Below are positions 18,002-27,398 of a stretch of DNA of 64,000 nucleotides, in pieces. The DNA comes from Nitrosomonas sp. (lineage in GTDB: Bacteria > Pseudomonadota > Gammaproteobacteria > Burkholderiales > Nitrosomonadaceae): contig JAMXAG010000002.1 in the NCBI GenBank assembly GCA_024281675.1, positions 248,001 through 312,000 of the forward strand. The letters run 5' to 3'. Position 1 is the first letter of the stretch; each line of letters opens with the position of its first letter. The notes beneath the pieces were generated by a model that saw only the letters and a list, made by a program, of their open reading frames with translations, was not told where the DNA came from and did not search any database. Made by a program: the position numbers and the translations under genes.

Positions 18002-19030
18002 ATGTTGTATCAATTTCTCCGTCCGTTACTGTTTAAGCTTGATCCAGAAGACGCCCATTGGCTTGCATTTCGTGCGCTGAATCAGATACAACAGCTAGGG
18101 TTGTTGAAGAAACCGCTCGTGAGTTGCAAATCCCGCACCGTTATGGGATTGAATTTTCCCAACCCAGTGGGATTGGCAGCAGGTTTGGACAAAAATGGTG
18201 AGTACATCGATGCGTTAGCATCCCTGGGATTCGGATTCATTGAGATTGGTACTGTTACACCGCGCCCACAACCGGGTAATCCACGCCCCCGCATTTTTCG
18301 CATTCCGGAAGCAAACGCAATTATTAATCGACTGGGCTTTAATAATTTAGGTATCGATTATTTGCTGAATAATGTCAAGAACTCCAATTATCGAGGTATC
18401 CTCGGCATCAACTTGGGGAAAAACTTTGATACGCCGCTGGAAAATGCGACTGATGACTATTTGATCGGATTACGAAAAGCCTATCCCTATGCCAGTTATA
18501 TCACCATCAATATTTCATCACCGAATACCCAAAACCTACGGCAATTACAAGGCGCTGATGTGTTGGATCAATTACTCAACCGACTCAAGCTGGAGCAGAC
18601 CCAATTGACGCAAACTCATGGTAAGCACGTGCCATTGGTAATAAAAATTGCACCAGATCTCAGTGATGAAGCAATAACATCGATTGCGAATTTACTCTTG
18701 AAGCACCAAATCGATGGTGTTATCGCAACCAATACCACTATCACTCGTACAGGTGTTGAGCAGTTTAGCGTATCGAAGGAGCCCGGAGGGCTCAGTGGCG
18801 CTCCTTTAACCCAGCAAGCAAGCAAAGTGTTAGGGCAATTACATGCGGTATTAAACAATGCGATCCCGATTATAGGTGTGGGTGGCATTATGTCTCCCAA
18901 AGACGCGCAGGATAAGATTGATTCCGGTGCGGATTTGATTCAACTGTACACCGGCTTGATTTATCATGGACCCGATTTTGTACGTGAAATCGTAAAAGCG
19001 GTTTGTAGCAACCCTGTACATAGCAATTGA
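18002..19030 (+). CDS. pyrD: dihydroorotate dehydrogenase (quinone), class 2
   Basis: Oxidises dihydroorotate to orotate with FMN and passes electrons to membrane quinone in pyrimidine synthesis. The N-terminal helical membrane-association segment (about 1-40) marks class 2. FMN and substrate motifs: [34 protein letters not shown], and [14 protein letters not shown] with the catalytic Ser near 172-173, then KIAPDLSDE and [11 protein letters not shown]. Length 342 is normal. It lies 33 bases after bpt, and rnfB follows after 10 bases. Confidence 0.96.
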   Translation: MLYQFLRPLLFKLDPEDAHWLAFRALNQIQQLGLLKKPLVSCKSRTVMGLNFPNPVGLAAGLDKNGEYIDALASLGFGFIEIGTVTPRPQPGNPRPRIFRIPEANAIINRLGFNNLGIDYLLNNVKNSNYRGILGINLGKNFDTPLENATDDYLIGLRKAYPYASYITINISSPNTQNLRQLQGADVLDQLLNRLKLEQTQLTQTHGKHVPLVIKIAPDLSDEAITSIANLLLKHQIDGVIATNTTITRTGVEQFSVSKEPGGLSGAPLTQQASKVLGQLHAVLNNAIPIIGVGGIMSPKDAQDKIDSGADLIQLYTGLIYHGPDFVREIVKAVCSNPVHSN

Positions 19031-19040
19031 GTCAGGTGAT

Positions 19041-19715
19041 ATGACTGATCGATCAATTGATCCATGCCTGGTTGAAAAAATAGAAGCTATTTTGCCGCAA
19101 ACGCAATGCAGAAAATGTGGTTTTTCTGGCTGCAAGCCTTATGCCGAAGCCATCGCAATAGGCCAAGCTGACATTAATCAATGCCCCCCAGGCGGGAGTG
19201 AAGGAATCCGGCAGATTGCACAATTATTAGGTATTCCTTTCAAGCCACTCAATACCGCGTATGGTGTGACCAAACCGAAAGCGGTAGCATGGATCGATGA
19301 AGCACTCTGCATCGGCTGCACCTTTTGCATACGTGCATGTCCGGTTGATGCCATTGTGGGCGCTGCCAAGCAAATGCACACGGTGATTGCTGCGGAATGT
19401 ACCGGCTGCGAGCTTTGTATCGTACCCTGCCCTATGGATTGTATTGTTATGATTCCGGATAATAATGCGACTCAGCATGTTGATCCGAAGCATGCGGCAG
19501 ATCGGGCGCGTATGCGATATGTATTCAAACAACGACGGTTGCTGTTAGCAAAAGATCCGGATGTTCAGCCTCAAAACAGCACACTTGAGGCTGAAAGTAA
19601 TCCACTTGAACAAACCATTGCGCAAAAAGCTGAGCAACGAAAAAAAACCATCATTCAAGCTGCACTTGAACGTGCGGCTGCGATTCGTCATCAAACATCG
19701 AAGCACATTGAATAA
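19041..19715 (+). CDS. rnfB: RnfB-like ferredoxin, lacking the N-terminal membrane anchor
   Basis: Iron-sulfur electron carrier of the Rnf/Rsx type. In 224 residues there is an N-terminal Fe-S domain with [17 protein letters not shown] and the NQCPPGG Cys, and two 4Fe-4S ferredoxin motifs, [12 protein letters not shown] and [13 protein letters not shown] charged Gln/Glu/Arg-rich tail follows. Canonical RnfB begins with a hydrophobic anchor of about 25 residues; here the protein starts directly with [13 protein letters not shown], so it is probably soluble. No rnfA, C, D, G or E lies nearby. It sits directly before nth, as rsx genes do in enterobacteria. Confidence 0.88.
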   Translation: MTDRSIDPCLVEKIEAILPQTQCRKCGFSGCKPYAEAIAIGQADINQCPPGGSEGIRQIAQLLGIPFKPLNTAYGVTKPKAVAWIDEALCIGCTFCIRACPVDAIVGAAKQMHTVIAAECTGCELCIVPCPMDCIVMIPDNNATQHVDPKHAADRARMRYVFKQRRLLLAKDPDVQPQNSTLEAESNPLEQTIAQKAEQRKKTIIQAALERAAAIRHQTSKHIE

Positions 19716-19733
19716 GTTTCTTGTTATCAAACT

Positions 19734-20381
19734 ATGAATGCTACAAAGCGCTACGATATTTTTGCTTGTTTGAGAGAAAGCAATCCGCATCCAACCACCG
19801 AATTGGAGTACCAAACACCATTTGAATTATTGATCGCGGTGATTCTTTCGGCGCAAGCGACAGATAAAAGCGTTAATCAAGCGACTCGAAAATTATTCCC
19901 ACAAGCGAATTCCGCAGAAAAAATCTTGGCTTTAGGCGAAGAGGGTTTAGTCAACTTTATTCAAAGGATCGGTCTGTATAGAAGCAAGGCCAGAAATATT
20001 TTAAAAACTTGCCAGCTGTTAATTGACCATTATCATGGCGAGGTACCGCGTTTACGTGAGCAATTAGAACAACTACCGGGTGTCGGACGCAAAACAGCCA
20101 ATGTCGTATTGAATACAGCCTTTGGACAGCCAACGATTGCCGTCGATACACATATTTTTCGTATTGCCAATCGTACTGGTTTGGCGCCAGGAAAGACGGT
20201 TTTCGAGGTTGAACAAAAATTACTAAAATGGGTTCCTAAAGAATTTAAACAAGACGCGCATCACTGGCTGATTCTTCACGGTCGTTATGTGTGCAAAGCC
20301 AGAAAACCAGAATGTGGGAATTGTAGCATTGTGCATCTGTGCGAATATAAAGGAAAAATTTTACCGTCTAACAATCCATGA
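19734..20381 (+). CDS. nth: endonuclease III
   Basis: DNA glycosylase/AP lyase that removes oxidised pyrimidines in base excision repair. The 215-residue protein has the helix-hairpin-helix LPGVGRKTANVV containing the catalytic Lys, the catalytic Asp in VDTHIFRIANR, and a C-terminal 4Fe-4S cluster with the spacing C-x6-C-x2-C-x5-C (CKARKPEC, GNC, then LC). It follows rnfB by 18 bases, which suggests cotranscription. Confidence 0.97.
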   Translation: MNATKRYDIFACLRESNPHPTTELEYQTPFELLIAVILSAQATDKSVNQATRKLFPQANSAEKILALGEEGLVNFIQRIGLYRSKARNILKTCQLLIDHYHGEVPRLREQLEQLPGVGRKTANVVLNTAFGQPTIAVDTHIFRIANRTGLAPGKTVFEVEQKLLKWVPKEFKQDAHHWLILHGRYVCKARKPECGNCSIVHLCEYKGKILPSNNP

Positions 20382-20480
20382 GAGCCGATGAGTCTTTGAT
20401 TGGGCGTTATGATGAAAAGCTATGAATCAGTCAATTCAATCGATTAGAAATGCACAAAAAGAATTTTACAAGGCCCGTTA

Positions 20481-20909
20481 ATGTTTAATCCTACTCGCGA
20501 TCAAGCGCGGCAGTTGTTTTTTTATACCTGGGAGAAATACAACAAACAGGAAACATTATCGGGTATCGAAACAATTGCACTGGAGATTATTTTATTACAC
20601 CCCGAATACCATCCCATCTTGGACAACCCAGAACGATACCTGGATCAGGGTTATTCGCCAGAAATGGGTGATACCAATCCCTTCCTTCATATGAGCATGC
20701 ATGTGGCGATTAAGGAACAGCTATCAATTAATCAACCCATTGGAATATGTGATCGATTTGAACAATTACAGAACATAACCGGCAACGAACATGATGCCAC
20801 GCATCGTGTCATGGAATGCCTCGCAGAGATGATTTGGCAGGCACAGCGTCATAATACAGCGCCCGATGCAGTAATTTACTTAGATTGTTTAGATAAGCAA
20901 ACGAAGTAA
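20481..20909 (+). CDS. DUF1841 family protein
   Basis: Small cytoplasmic protein of 142 residues with the characteristic DUF1841 sequence: start MFNPTRDQARQLFF, then ETIALEIILLHPEYH, NPFLHMSMHVAIKEQLSINQP and DATHRVMECLAEMIWQAQ. The family is conserved in Beta- and Gammaproteobacteria and its function is unknown; the His and Glu residues in HMSMH and HRVMECLAE could bind a metal, which is only a guess. It is the last plus-strand gene of the aat-nth series, 99 bases after nth. Confidence 0.85.
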   Translation: MFNPTRDQARQLFFYTWEKYNKQETLSGIETIALEIILLHPEYHPILDNPERYLDQGYSPEMGDTNPFLHMSMHVAIKEQLSINQPIGICDRFEQLQNITGNEHDATHRVMECLAEMIWQAQRHNTAPDAVIYLDCLDKQTK

Positions 20910-20925
20910 GCACATAGACGCTAAT

Positions 20926-20962
20926 AAAAAATAATAACGGGACAGTGATTAGCTATCCCGTT
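20926..20962 (-). terminator. terminator after the cytochrome pair
   Basis: Stem AACGGGA (20936-20942) with TCCCGTT (20956-20962). On the minus strand it is followed by ATTATTTTTTATTAG, a U-rich tract, so it should end the cytochrome transcript; the plus strand lacks such a tract. Confidence 0.55.
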
Positions 20963-21023
20963 CAAGTGATACCTTATTACTAATAATACAAATTTATTAG
21001 CGTTAATATCTAATGTTTTTTTA

Positions 21024-21353
21024 TTATTTTTTAGAATTCAAAGTGCCAGGCTGGCTTGAGTAGTAAAAAGCCAAATTGTCAATGTCGGCTGGTGTCAAAC
21101 CAGCAGCCATTCCTGCCATGATTGGATCATTACGCGTTCCAGATTTGTAATCTTTCAAGACTTTTTCTAAATAGGTTCTATATTGGCCGCCAATTTTTGG
21201 GAAAGCCGGTGCTGGGCTATTACCATCAATACCATGACATGAAGCGCAAACTTCCGCAGCTTTAGTTTTTCCCGCTTCGATATCAGCAGCCATAACTTGA
21301 CCGGAAAGTATTAAAGCGGCTCCGCTCAATGCGGCTATCACATAATTCTTCAT
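21024..21353 (-). CDS. periplasmic class I cytochrome c
   Basis: Monoheme c-type cytochrome of 109 residues. A signal peptide ends near QVMA, followed by the heme site CASCH within AAEVCASCHGIDGNS and a distal Met region around DPIMAGMAAGLTPADIDNLAFYYSS, the pattern of c553/c4-like electron carriers. It would shuttle electrons in the periplasm between quinol oxidation and terminal oxidases or reductases. It follows another monoheme cytochrome after 29 bases, so they form one operon, and the pair looks like a split two-domain c4. Confidence 0.92.
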   Translation of the reverse strand: MKNYVIAALSGAALILSGQVMAADIEAGKTKAAEVCASCHGIDGNSPAPAFPKIGGQYRTYLEKVLKDYKSGTRNDPIMAGMAAGLTPADIDNLAFYYSSQPGTLNSKK

Positions 21354-21382
21354 AATTTCTTCCTTGCAATTATAGACGAGAC

Positions 21383-21700
21383 TTAATTATTTTTGGCATA
21401 GTAAGCAGCCAACTCTTCAATGTCTTTTTGCGACAAAGTTTTGGCTAAAGCTGTCATGGTAGGGTGACTACGTGAACCATTTTTGTAACCTTCCAGAGCT
21501 TTTACTAAGTATTCGGCATGTTGCCCACCTAGTTTGGGAACACTATAAGCGCTTGGGAAAGCAGTCTTATAGCCAGGAATTCCGTGGCAACCTACACACA
21601 TTGAAGTTTTATCGCCAATAGTTTCAGACGCTTGGGCGGTACCAAATATCAAAAAAATACCTAGAGCAAGCATCAATTTCATCATATTCTTGTGTTTCAT
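21383..21700 (-). CDS. periplasmic class I cytochrome c
   Basis: Monoheme c-type cytochrome of 105 residues with signal peptide (MMKLMLALGIFLIFGTAQA), heme site CVGCH in TSMCVGCHGIPGYK, and the axial Met region SRSHPTMTALAKTLSQKDIEE. The start behind AAGGAGGAATAG is strong evidence for MKHKN. It is similar in design to the downstream cytochrome: both share the GGQ...YL.KAL..YK.G.R pattern, so the pair arose by duplication. Partner oxidoreductases are not in the window. Confidence 0.92.
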   Translation of the reverse strand: MKHKNMMKLMLALGIFLIFGTAQASETIGDKTSMCVGCHGIPGYKTAFPSAYSVPKLGGQHAEYLVKALEGYKNGSRSHPTMTALAKTLSQKDIEELAAYYAKNN

Positions 21701-21814
21701 CTATTCCTCCTTCTCTCAAAAGTTGAACTTTAAACGATGCGCTTGATTTGGTCAATGAAATATGTAAGTATCCCCCTGTTGTTTATGGGGAAATGGCCTA
21801 TATAACGTTTCAGT

Positions 21815-23743
21815 CTAAAGTTGGTTTTTTATCGATTTTGATTCTAATTCTTCCCATCTTGCAAAACAGTTGATTAACTCCTCCTCAATGATCAAGCAAC
21901 GTTTCTGTAGTGTCTTTGCTTCCTCTGGAAAATGCTGATATATCGTTGGTTCACTTAACCGCAGCGAAATGTGTTTTTGCTCTTGCTCCAAAGCTTCAAT
22001 TTTACTCGGCAACGTTTCCAATTCACGATTCTCTTGATAACTTAGCTTTTTGCCGGAGGAGGCAATATTGTTAATAGAAGAACTCTTGATGGAAATCTCG
22101 GATTGTTTCGGCAATATTTTTTCCTCAGAAGAGGAAGATCGCAAAGCGTTTGTTCTTACCCAATCCTCGTATCCGCCAATGTATTCACGCAGCTTACCAT
22201 CTCCCTCAAATGCAATCACTTGTGTCACAATGTTGTCGAGAAATTCCCTGTCATGGCTCACCACAAATAACGTCCCATCGTAATCTTGCAACAAAGCTTC
22301 AAGCAATTCTATGGTTTCAATATCCAAATCGTTAGTGGGCTCGTCCAATACCAAAACATTAGCAGGGCGAGTGAATAGCCTTGCAAGCAGTAGGCGATTG
22401 CGCTCTCCGCCTGAGAGTGAACTAACAGGAGAATGCGCGCGTTCCGGGGGAAACAAAAAATCTCCCAGATAACTGATAACATGCGTACGTTTACCATTGA
22501 TCTCGATAAAATCTGATCCCTGATTGATGGTGTCAACCAGTTTCATTTCATCATTCAGTTGCTCGCGCATTTGATCGAAATAAGCTACTGACAATTTTGT
22601 GCCTTGTTGAACATTTCCCGAGTCCGGTTGTAACTCTCCCAGAATCAATTTCAACAAAGTAGATTTTCCAGCACCGTTGGTTCCTAATAATCCAACCCGA
22701 TCGCCACGCTGAATGCGACAGGAAAAATTGCGAATAACATGCTTATCGCCAAAGCTTTTATACACATTTTCCAATTCAGCTACCAGCTTACCTGATCGTT
22801 CGCCCACTTCCACGTTGATGTTTGCTTTGCCAATCTTCTCGCGCCTAGCTGCACGCTTTAAACGCAAAGCTTCCAATCTTCGAACTCTTCCTTCATTACG
22901 TGTTCGTCGCGCTTCGATACCTTTACGTATCCATACTTCTTCTTGGGCGAGGAATTTATCAAATTTTTGCTGATGAATGGTTTCCACTTCGAGCATTTCA
23001 GCCTTCTTTCGCTGATAGTCCGTGAAATTGCCCGTGAAGGTTTGTAATTCCCCGCGATCCAGTTCGATAATCCGTGTTGACACGTTATCAAGAAAACGTC
23101 GGTCATGTGTAATCAATAAAATACTACCGCAAAAATCTTGCAGTAAACCCTCCAGCCATTCGATCGAAGATAAATCCAGATGATTGGTAGGCTCATCCAG
23201 TAATAATAATTCTGGCTCAGTGACTATAGCCCGGGCTAATGCGACTCTTTTTTTCATGCCGCCGGAAAGATGTTCAATCAACGTATCTGCGGGCAAACTC
23301 AATTTATCAATTACGGTTTCGATTTTTGCTTGGAGATTCCACCCGTCTTGCGTTTCCAATAAACTTTGCAAATCTTGTAAGCGCGTTAATAGTGCTTCGG
23401 TATCCTCATGTTGTTCACTCAATGCATGAGAAACTTCATGATACTCCAGTAATACTTTGCTAATCGTTCCTAAGGCGTTGGAAATTTCCTGGTATACCGT
23501 ATTACTGGGTGAAAAAACGAGTTCTTGAGGTACATAGGCCAGCTTTAAATGCGGTGCGCGCCAATATTTACCGTCGTCGAGTTTTATTTCGCCGGCCAAT
23601 ATGCGTAGCAAGCTGGATTTCCCACCGCCATTTCTACCGATTAGGCCGACTCGTTCATTCGGATCTAGTTGCAGGTGGGTGTGATCGAGTAAAGGGTGAT
23701 GGCCAAAAGCCAGGCACGCGTTTTCGATGGTAATAAGAGGCAT
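21815..23743 (-). CDS. uup: ABC-F family ATPase Uup
   Basis: Cytoplasmic ATPase without membrane domain, of the Uup branch of ABC-F proteins, which act on ribosomes or nucleic acids and limit transposon excision in E. coli. The 642 residues hold two ABC modules: Walker A GRNGGGKSS, signature LSGGMKKR and LLLLDEPTNHLD in the first; GTNGAGKST, LSGGERNR and VLVLDEPTNDLD in the second, joined by a charged linker rich in Arg (GIEARRTRNEGRVRRLEALR). The C-terminal coiled coil (last about 80 residues) is typical of Uup. Confidence 0.94.
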   Translation of the reverse strand: MPLITIENACLAFGHHPLLDHTHLQLDPNERVGLIGRNGGGKSSLLRILAGEIKLDDGKYWRAPHLKLAYVPQELVFSPSNTVYQEISNALGTISKVLLEYHEVSHALSEQHEDTEALLTRLQDLQSLLETQDGWNLQAKIETVIDKLSLPADTLIEHLSGGMKKRVALARAIVTEPELLLLDEPTNHLDLSSIEWLEGLLQDFCGSILLITHDRRFLDNVSTRIIELDRGELQTFTGNFTDYQRKKAEMLEVETIHQQKFDKFLAQEEVWIRKGIEARRTRNEGRVRRLEALRLKRAARREKIGKANINVEVGERSGKLVAELENVYKSFGDKHVIRNFSCRIQRGDRVGLLGTNGAGKSTLLKLILGELQPDSGNVQQGTKLSVAYFDQMREQLNDEMKLVDTINQGSDFIEINGKRTHVISYLGDFLFPPERAHSPVSSLSGGERNRLLLARLFTRPANVLVLDEPTNDLDIETIELLEALLQDYDGTLFVVSHDREFLDNIVTQVIAFEGDGKLREYIGGYEDWVRTNALRSSSSEEKILPKQSEISIKSSSINNIASSGKKLSYQENRELETLPSKIEALEQEQKHISLRLSEPTIYQHFPEEAKTLQKRCLIIEEELINCFARWEELESKSIKNQL

Positions 23744-23796
23744 CTATTAATTAATATGAGGTACGGTGAAGAAAACAAATGGATTGCTGGGTGGAA

Positions 23797-24636
23797 TTAT
23801 CTCACAATCAATGAACTGGGATGTTGAATTAGCATGGTGTAATGATCGTTATTGCGTGATACCCAACCACGGATTTCCAACGGTTTGCCGAGGTATTTGG
23901 ATAATGGGGGAAATGCTTTAAGGTTCTGATTGGAAATACGTATGTCAATTTTATCGTTAATTAGCAAGCGTGTATATTTGCGATTTTTTTTGATGGTGTG
24001 AAAGGTTGCATTAAATCGCTGCCAGCCTTTGGCATGATTCGCTATCTGGGCTATAGGCTTAAGTTGGTATTCAGGCATAGCCCAGATACCCAGTTGCATT
24101 TTTTCTGCATGTTGTTGTGCTTGCGTTAATTTATCGCTGTATCGTACATTCGGTGGAATAATGCTGACAGTTCCCAAGCCATTTTCCAATAATGCGAGGT
24201 TTAAGTGCTTGCCATTGGATAAGAACACATGCGCTAATTGACGCTTATATTTGTCGAACTTCACTTCATCGTATTCGAGATAGACTTTTTTGTCCTGCAG
24301 CTGTGCTTGTAGCCATTTTTTTGCGGCAACGCCGCCTGGTTCTTCAGCGCGTTGACGACTTTCAATTTCAGGGGTATTTACACCCAACAAGCGAATATGT
24401 TTACCGTCTTCTAAAATGATCGTATCGCCGTCGTATACTTTACGGACATAACGCAGCAATCGACTCGGCTGGTTATGGATTGCAATCGCTTGGGATTTCC
24501 CAGACGGTTGATCGGAATAAGTGACGCGTCCCTGGCTATCGATACTGCGATAAATTTCTTTGGTAAACGATATTGTCGATACGAAAGACAATATCAATAG
24601 TATCAGAATGTTAGCTTTGAGTCGGTTGGCTGGCAT
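23797..24636 (-). CDS. secreted thermonuclease (SNase) with DUF4124 domain
   Basis: Exported nuclease of 279 residues. After a signal peptide (LILLILSFVSTISFT) comes a short DUF4124 segment (EIYRSIDSQGRVTYSDQP), then the staphylococcal-nuclease fold from about residue 60: VRKVYDGDTI, IRLLGVNTPE with the catalytic Arg and Glu, and DKYKRQLAHVFL with the second Arg. A further domain of about 90 residues follows with LEIRGWVSRNNDHYTMLIQHP, resembling an OB-like segment. Likely degrades extracellular or periplasmic DNA/RNA. Confidence 0.88.
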   Translation of the reverse strand: MPANRLKANILILLILSFVSTISFTKEIYRSIDSQGRVTYSDQPSGKSQAIAIHNQPSRLLRYVRKVYDGDTIILEDGKHIRLLGVNTPEIESRQRAEEPGGVAAKKWLQAQLQDKKVYLEYDEVKFDKYKRQLAHVFLSNGKHLNLALLENGLGTVSIIPPNVRYSDKLTQAQQHAEKMQLGIWAMPEYQLKPIAQIANHAKGWQRFNATFHTIKKNRKYTRLLINDKIDIRISNQNLKAFPPLSKYLGKPLEIRGWVSRNNDHYTMLIQHPSSLIVR

Positions 24637-24950
24637 AAAAGGGATGATCAGCAGAATGAATCGAGCAAATTACACGAAACCGTCGGTATGCGATACTGCA
24701 TGAAATGTGGCAAAATGAAACCTTTCGTATTTTTGATGGAATCGATGGTGGTTTTTTGTTCAAATAAACAAAATATTATCAGTTAAATGTAGGTTACCAA
24801 TGATGAGATAGCGCTCATTTCTATCCTTTTTCAATTTTGTACAAGTGAATCCCACCTGTGCAATAAAATTCGTAAACCTTTTAGAACAAAATAACATATA
24901 AGTTAGAGATATTAATTTGCTCGGGTATATTACAAGGATGTTTTTGATGC
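24637..24950. other. divergent intergenic region
   Basis: Between the nuclease and symporter starts, both reading away. AT-rich with no recognisable gene. No riboswitch-like or operator structure could be supported. Confidence 0.45.
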
Positions 24951-26399
24951 ATGGAAATTGACAAGCTTATTGATTCCTCAATTGAACCTATTGCAAATGC
25001 AGTGGCATCTGTCATTTTTTATAGTGTTCAGTTATTTGATTTAGAAATTAAATTTATCTTATTTTGGCTCGTAATAGCCGCTATTTTTTTTACTTTCTAT
25101 TTGGGTTTTATCAATGTGCGTTATTTTACGCACGCTATTGACGTGTTGCGTGGAAAATTCGATACAGGTGGTTGTAATTGTGGGGAAATCAGCCGCTTTC
25201 AAGCATTGATGACTTCTCTGTCGGCAACGATTGGATTAGGCAATATCGCGGGTGTCGCTGTAGCGATTTCTTTGGGTGGTCCAGGTGCAGCTTTTTGGAT
25301 GGCAGTCATGGGTATTTTCAGTATGTCAACCAAGTTTGTGGAAGTCGCTTTGGGCATTAAATACCGCCAATATGCACTGGATGATAATTGCAAAGTAATA
25401 TCGGGTGGGCCGATGCATTATTTGCGCGCGGCTTTCGAACAATTACATCATCCACGCATGGGTAAATTCATGGCAGGATTGTTCGCAGTTTTCTGCATAG
25501 GCGGTACTATTGGCGCAGGGGGGTTGTTTCAAGCGAATCAAGCCTATCAACAGGCCGTAGTAGTAACGGGTGGAGATGCCAGCTTTCTGGCGGATAAAGG
25601 TTGGTTGTTTGGGTTATTCATGGCTGCCCTGGTTGGGTTGGTAATCATTGGCGGCATTCAATGGATTGCGGCCGTAGCTGGTCGAATTGTGCCGATTATG
25701 ACCATCTTGTATATCATTGCGGGTATCGTTGTAATGGGTGTTCACTATCAAGCAATCCCCGAGGCCATTGAAAAGATTTTTGAAATGGCGTTGTATCCGC
25801 AAGCTGGGATCGGTGCATTGCTGGGCACACTATTGATGGGTGTGCAGCGTGCGGTCTTTTCTAATGAAGCGGGATTGGGATCCTCTGCAATTGCGCATTC
25901 TGCAGTAAAAACAGATGTACCCGTAAGCCAAGGAATGGTTGCCATGTTAGGGCCTTTCATCGATACCGTAATTATTTGCATGGTAACAGCATTGGTCATT
26001 GTGATTTCCGGGGCTTATGTCGACGGTAGCGGAATTGAAGGTGTGGAATTGACTTCGCGTGCTTTCGCTTCGGGTATTTCATGGTTTCCTTACATATTGT
26101 CACTGACCGTTTTTCTATTCGCTTATTCGACCATGATCTCTTGGTCCTACTATGGATTAATATGTACCACCTATTTGTTTGGCGAGCATAAGGTGGTCGA
26201 GATTATTTACAAGTTCCTGTTTTGTTTATTCATTGTTGTGGGTGCATCGGCGCAATTATCCAATATTATTTTATTTACTGACGCAATGGTATTTGCTATG
26301 GCCGTGCCCAATATCATTGGTTTATATATCCTTGCCCCCGAAATCAAGCGAGATCTCAAGGAATATTTAAATGCTTTGCAAAAAAAGCAACCCATGTAA
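24951..26399 (+). CDS. alanine/glycine:cation symporter (AGCS family)
   Basis: Inner-membrane carrier that imports alanine or glycine with sodium or protons. The 482-residue protein has about ten or more hydrophobic segments and the family hallmark SATIGLGNIAGVAVAI around residue 90-105, followed by GGPGAAFWMAVMGIFSMSTKFVEVALG and GVQRAVFSNEAGLGSSAIAHS. The N-terminus is extended by about 30 residues (IEPIANAVASVIFYS), as in many AGCS members. The ATG (24951) lies 11 bases downstream of AAGGA. Confidence 0.93.
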   Translation: MEIDKLIDSSIEPIANAVASVIFYSVQLFDLEIKFILFWLVIAAIFFTFYLGFINVRYFTHAIDVLRGKFDTGGCNCGEISRFQALMTSLSATIGLGNIAGVAVAISLGGPGAAFWMAVMGIFSMSTKFVEVALGIKYRQYALDDNCKVISGGPMHYLRAAFEQLHHPRMGKFMAGLFAVFCIGGTIGAGGLFQANQAYQQAVVVTGGDASFLADKGWLFGLFMAALVGLVIIGGIQWIAAVAGRIVPIMTILYIIAGIVVMGVHYQAIPEAIEKIFEMALYPQAGIGALLGTLLMGVQRAVFSNEAGLGSSAIAHSAVKTDVPVSQGMVAMLGPFIDTVIICMVTALVIVISGAYVDGSGIEGVELTSRAFASGISWFPYILSLTVFLFAYSTMISWSYYGLICTTYLFGEHKVVEIIYKFLFCLFIVVGASAQLSNIILFTDAMVFAMAVPNIIGLYILAPEIKRDLKEYLNALQKKQPM

Positions 26400-26585
26400 T
26401 TTAATGCATGGATGAAATTTTTACGCTTTACGGTAAAAAGTAGTTTAGAATGCGTCGCAGATGCAGGCCGTATTTATTTAATAACGTTCATCAGTGTGTT
26501 TTGCCGTCTTTCAATCATCATTCCATTATTGAGTCATAAAACCGGCTGTCATGGGTGTTTCTCATTACCGATTTAACCATTTTGC

Positions 26586-27398
26586 ATGAGTTCCGAGAAC
26601 TTAATTGAAATCAATGATCTGAATTTTTCCTACAGTACACGCGCAATATTAAAAGGTATCCATATGACCATGCCGCGAGGCAAGGTGATTTCTATTATGG
26701 GGGGTAGCGGATCAGGAAAAACTACCTTGTTGCGTTTGATCAGTGGTGAAATCAGACCATCTGCCGGTTACGTGAAATTTTCCGGAGATGTGGTACATGA
26801 GTTGAGTCGCGACAAACTGTTCAAACTACGACGCAAAATGGGTATGTTGTTTCAGTTTGGCGCATTGTTTACGGATCTTTCCGTTTTCGATAACGTGGCG
26901 TTCCAAATGCGCGAACATACCGATTTACCTGAATCGATGATTCGCGATCTAGTATTGATGAAATTAGATGCAGTAGGTTTGCGCGGAGCGCACCACTTAA
27001 TGCCTAATGAGCTTTCCGGTGGCATGGCTCGGCGTGTTGCGTTGGCACGCTCGATTGCACTCGATCCGAGCCTCATTATGTACGATGAGCCTTTTACCGG
27101 GCTCGATCCAATTTCTTTAAGTGTTATTGGCAATTTAATCCGTCGCCTTACCGATACCCTGGGTATGACTTCCATTGTAGTGACGCATGATGTACAAAAA
27201 TCCTTAAAGATTGTGGATTATGTTTATTTTATCGCCGATGGTGTGATTGCAGCGGAAGGTACTCCGAAGGAAGTCATGGAATCGACTGCGCCGTTTGTGC
27301 ATCAATTTATTCACGGTGAAGAAGATGGGCCGGTACCTTTTCATTATTCAGGACAAAGTTATCGTCAAGATCTGGATCTAGGGGATACACGTGTCTAA
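26586..27398 (+). CDS. mlaF: MlaF, phospholipid-transport ATPase
   Basis: ATPase of the MlaFEDB complex that keeps outer-membrane lipid asymmetry by moving phospholipids across the periplasm. The 270 residues carry Walker A GGSGSGKTT, Q-loop LFQFGALFTDLSVFDNVAF, signature LSGGMARR, and Walker B LIMYDEPFTGLDP, with MlaF-specific GALFTDLSV. The C-terminal part (VHQFIHGEEDGPVPFHY) is the typical MlaF tail. The 3' end overlaps mlaE by 8 bases, indicating coupled translation. Confidence 0.96.
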   Translation: MSSENLIEINDLNFSYSTRAILKGIHMTMPRGKVISIMGGSGSGKTTLLRLISGEIRPSAGYVKFSGDVVHELSRDKLFKLRRKMGMLFQFGALFTDLSVFDNVAFQMREHTDLPESMIRDLVLMKLDAVGLRGAHHLMPNELSGGMARRVALARSIALDPSLIMYDEPFTGLDPISLSVIGNLIRRLTDTLGMTSIVVTHDVQKSLKIVDYVYFIADGVIAAEGTPKEVMESTAPFVHQFIHGEEDGPVPFHYSGQSYRQDLDLGDTRV

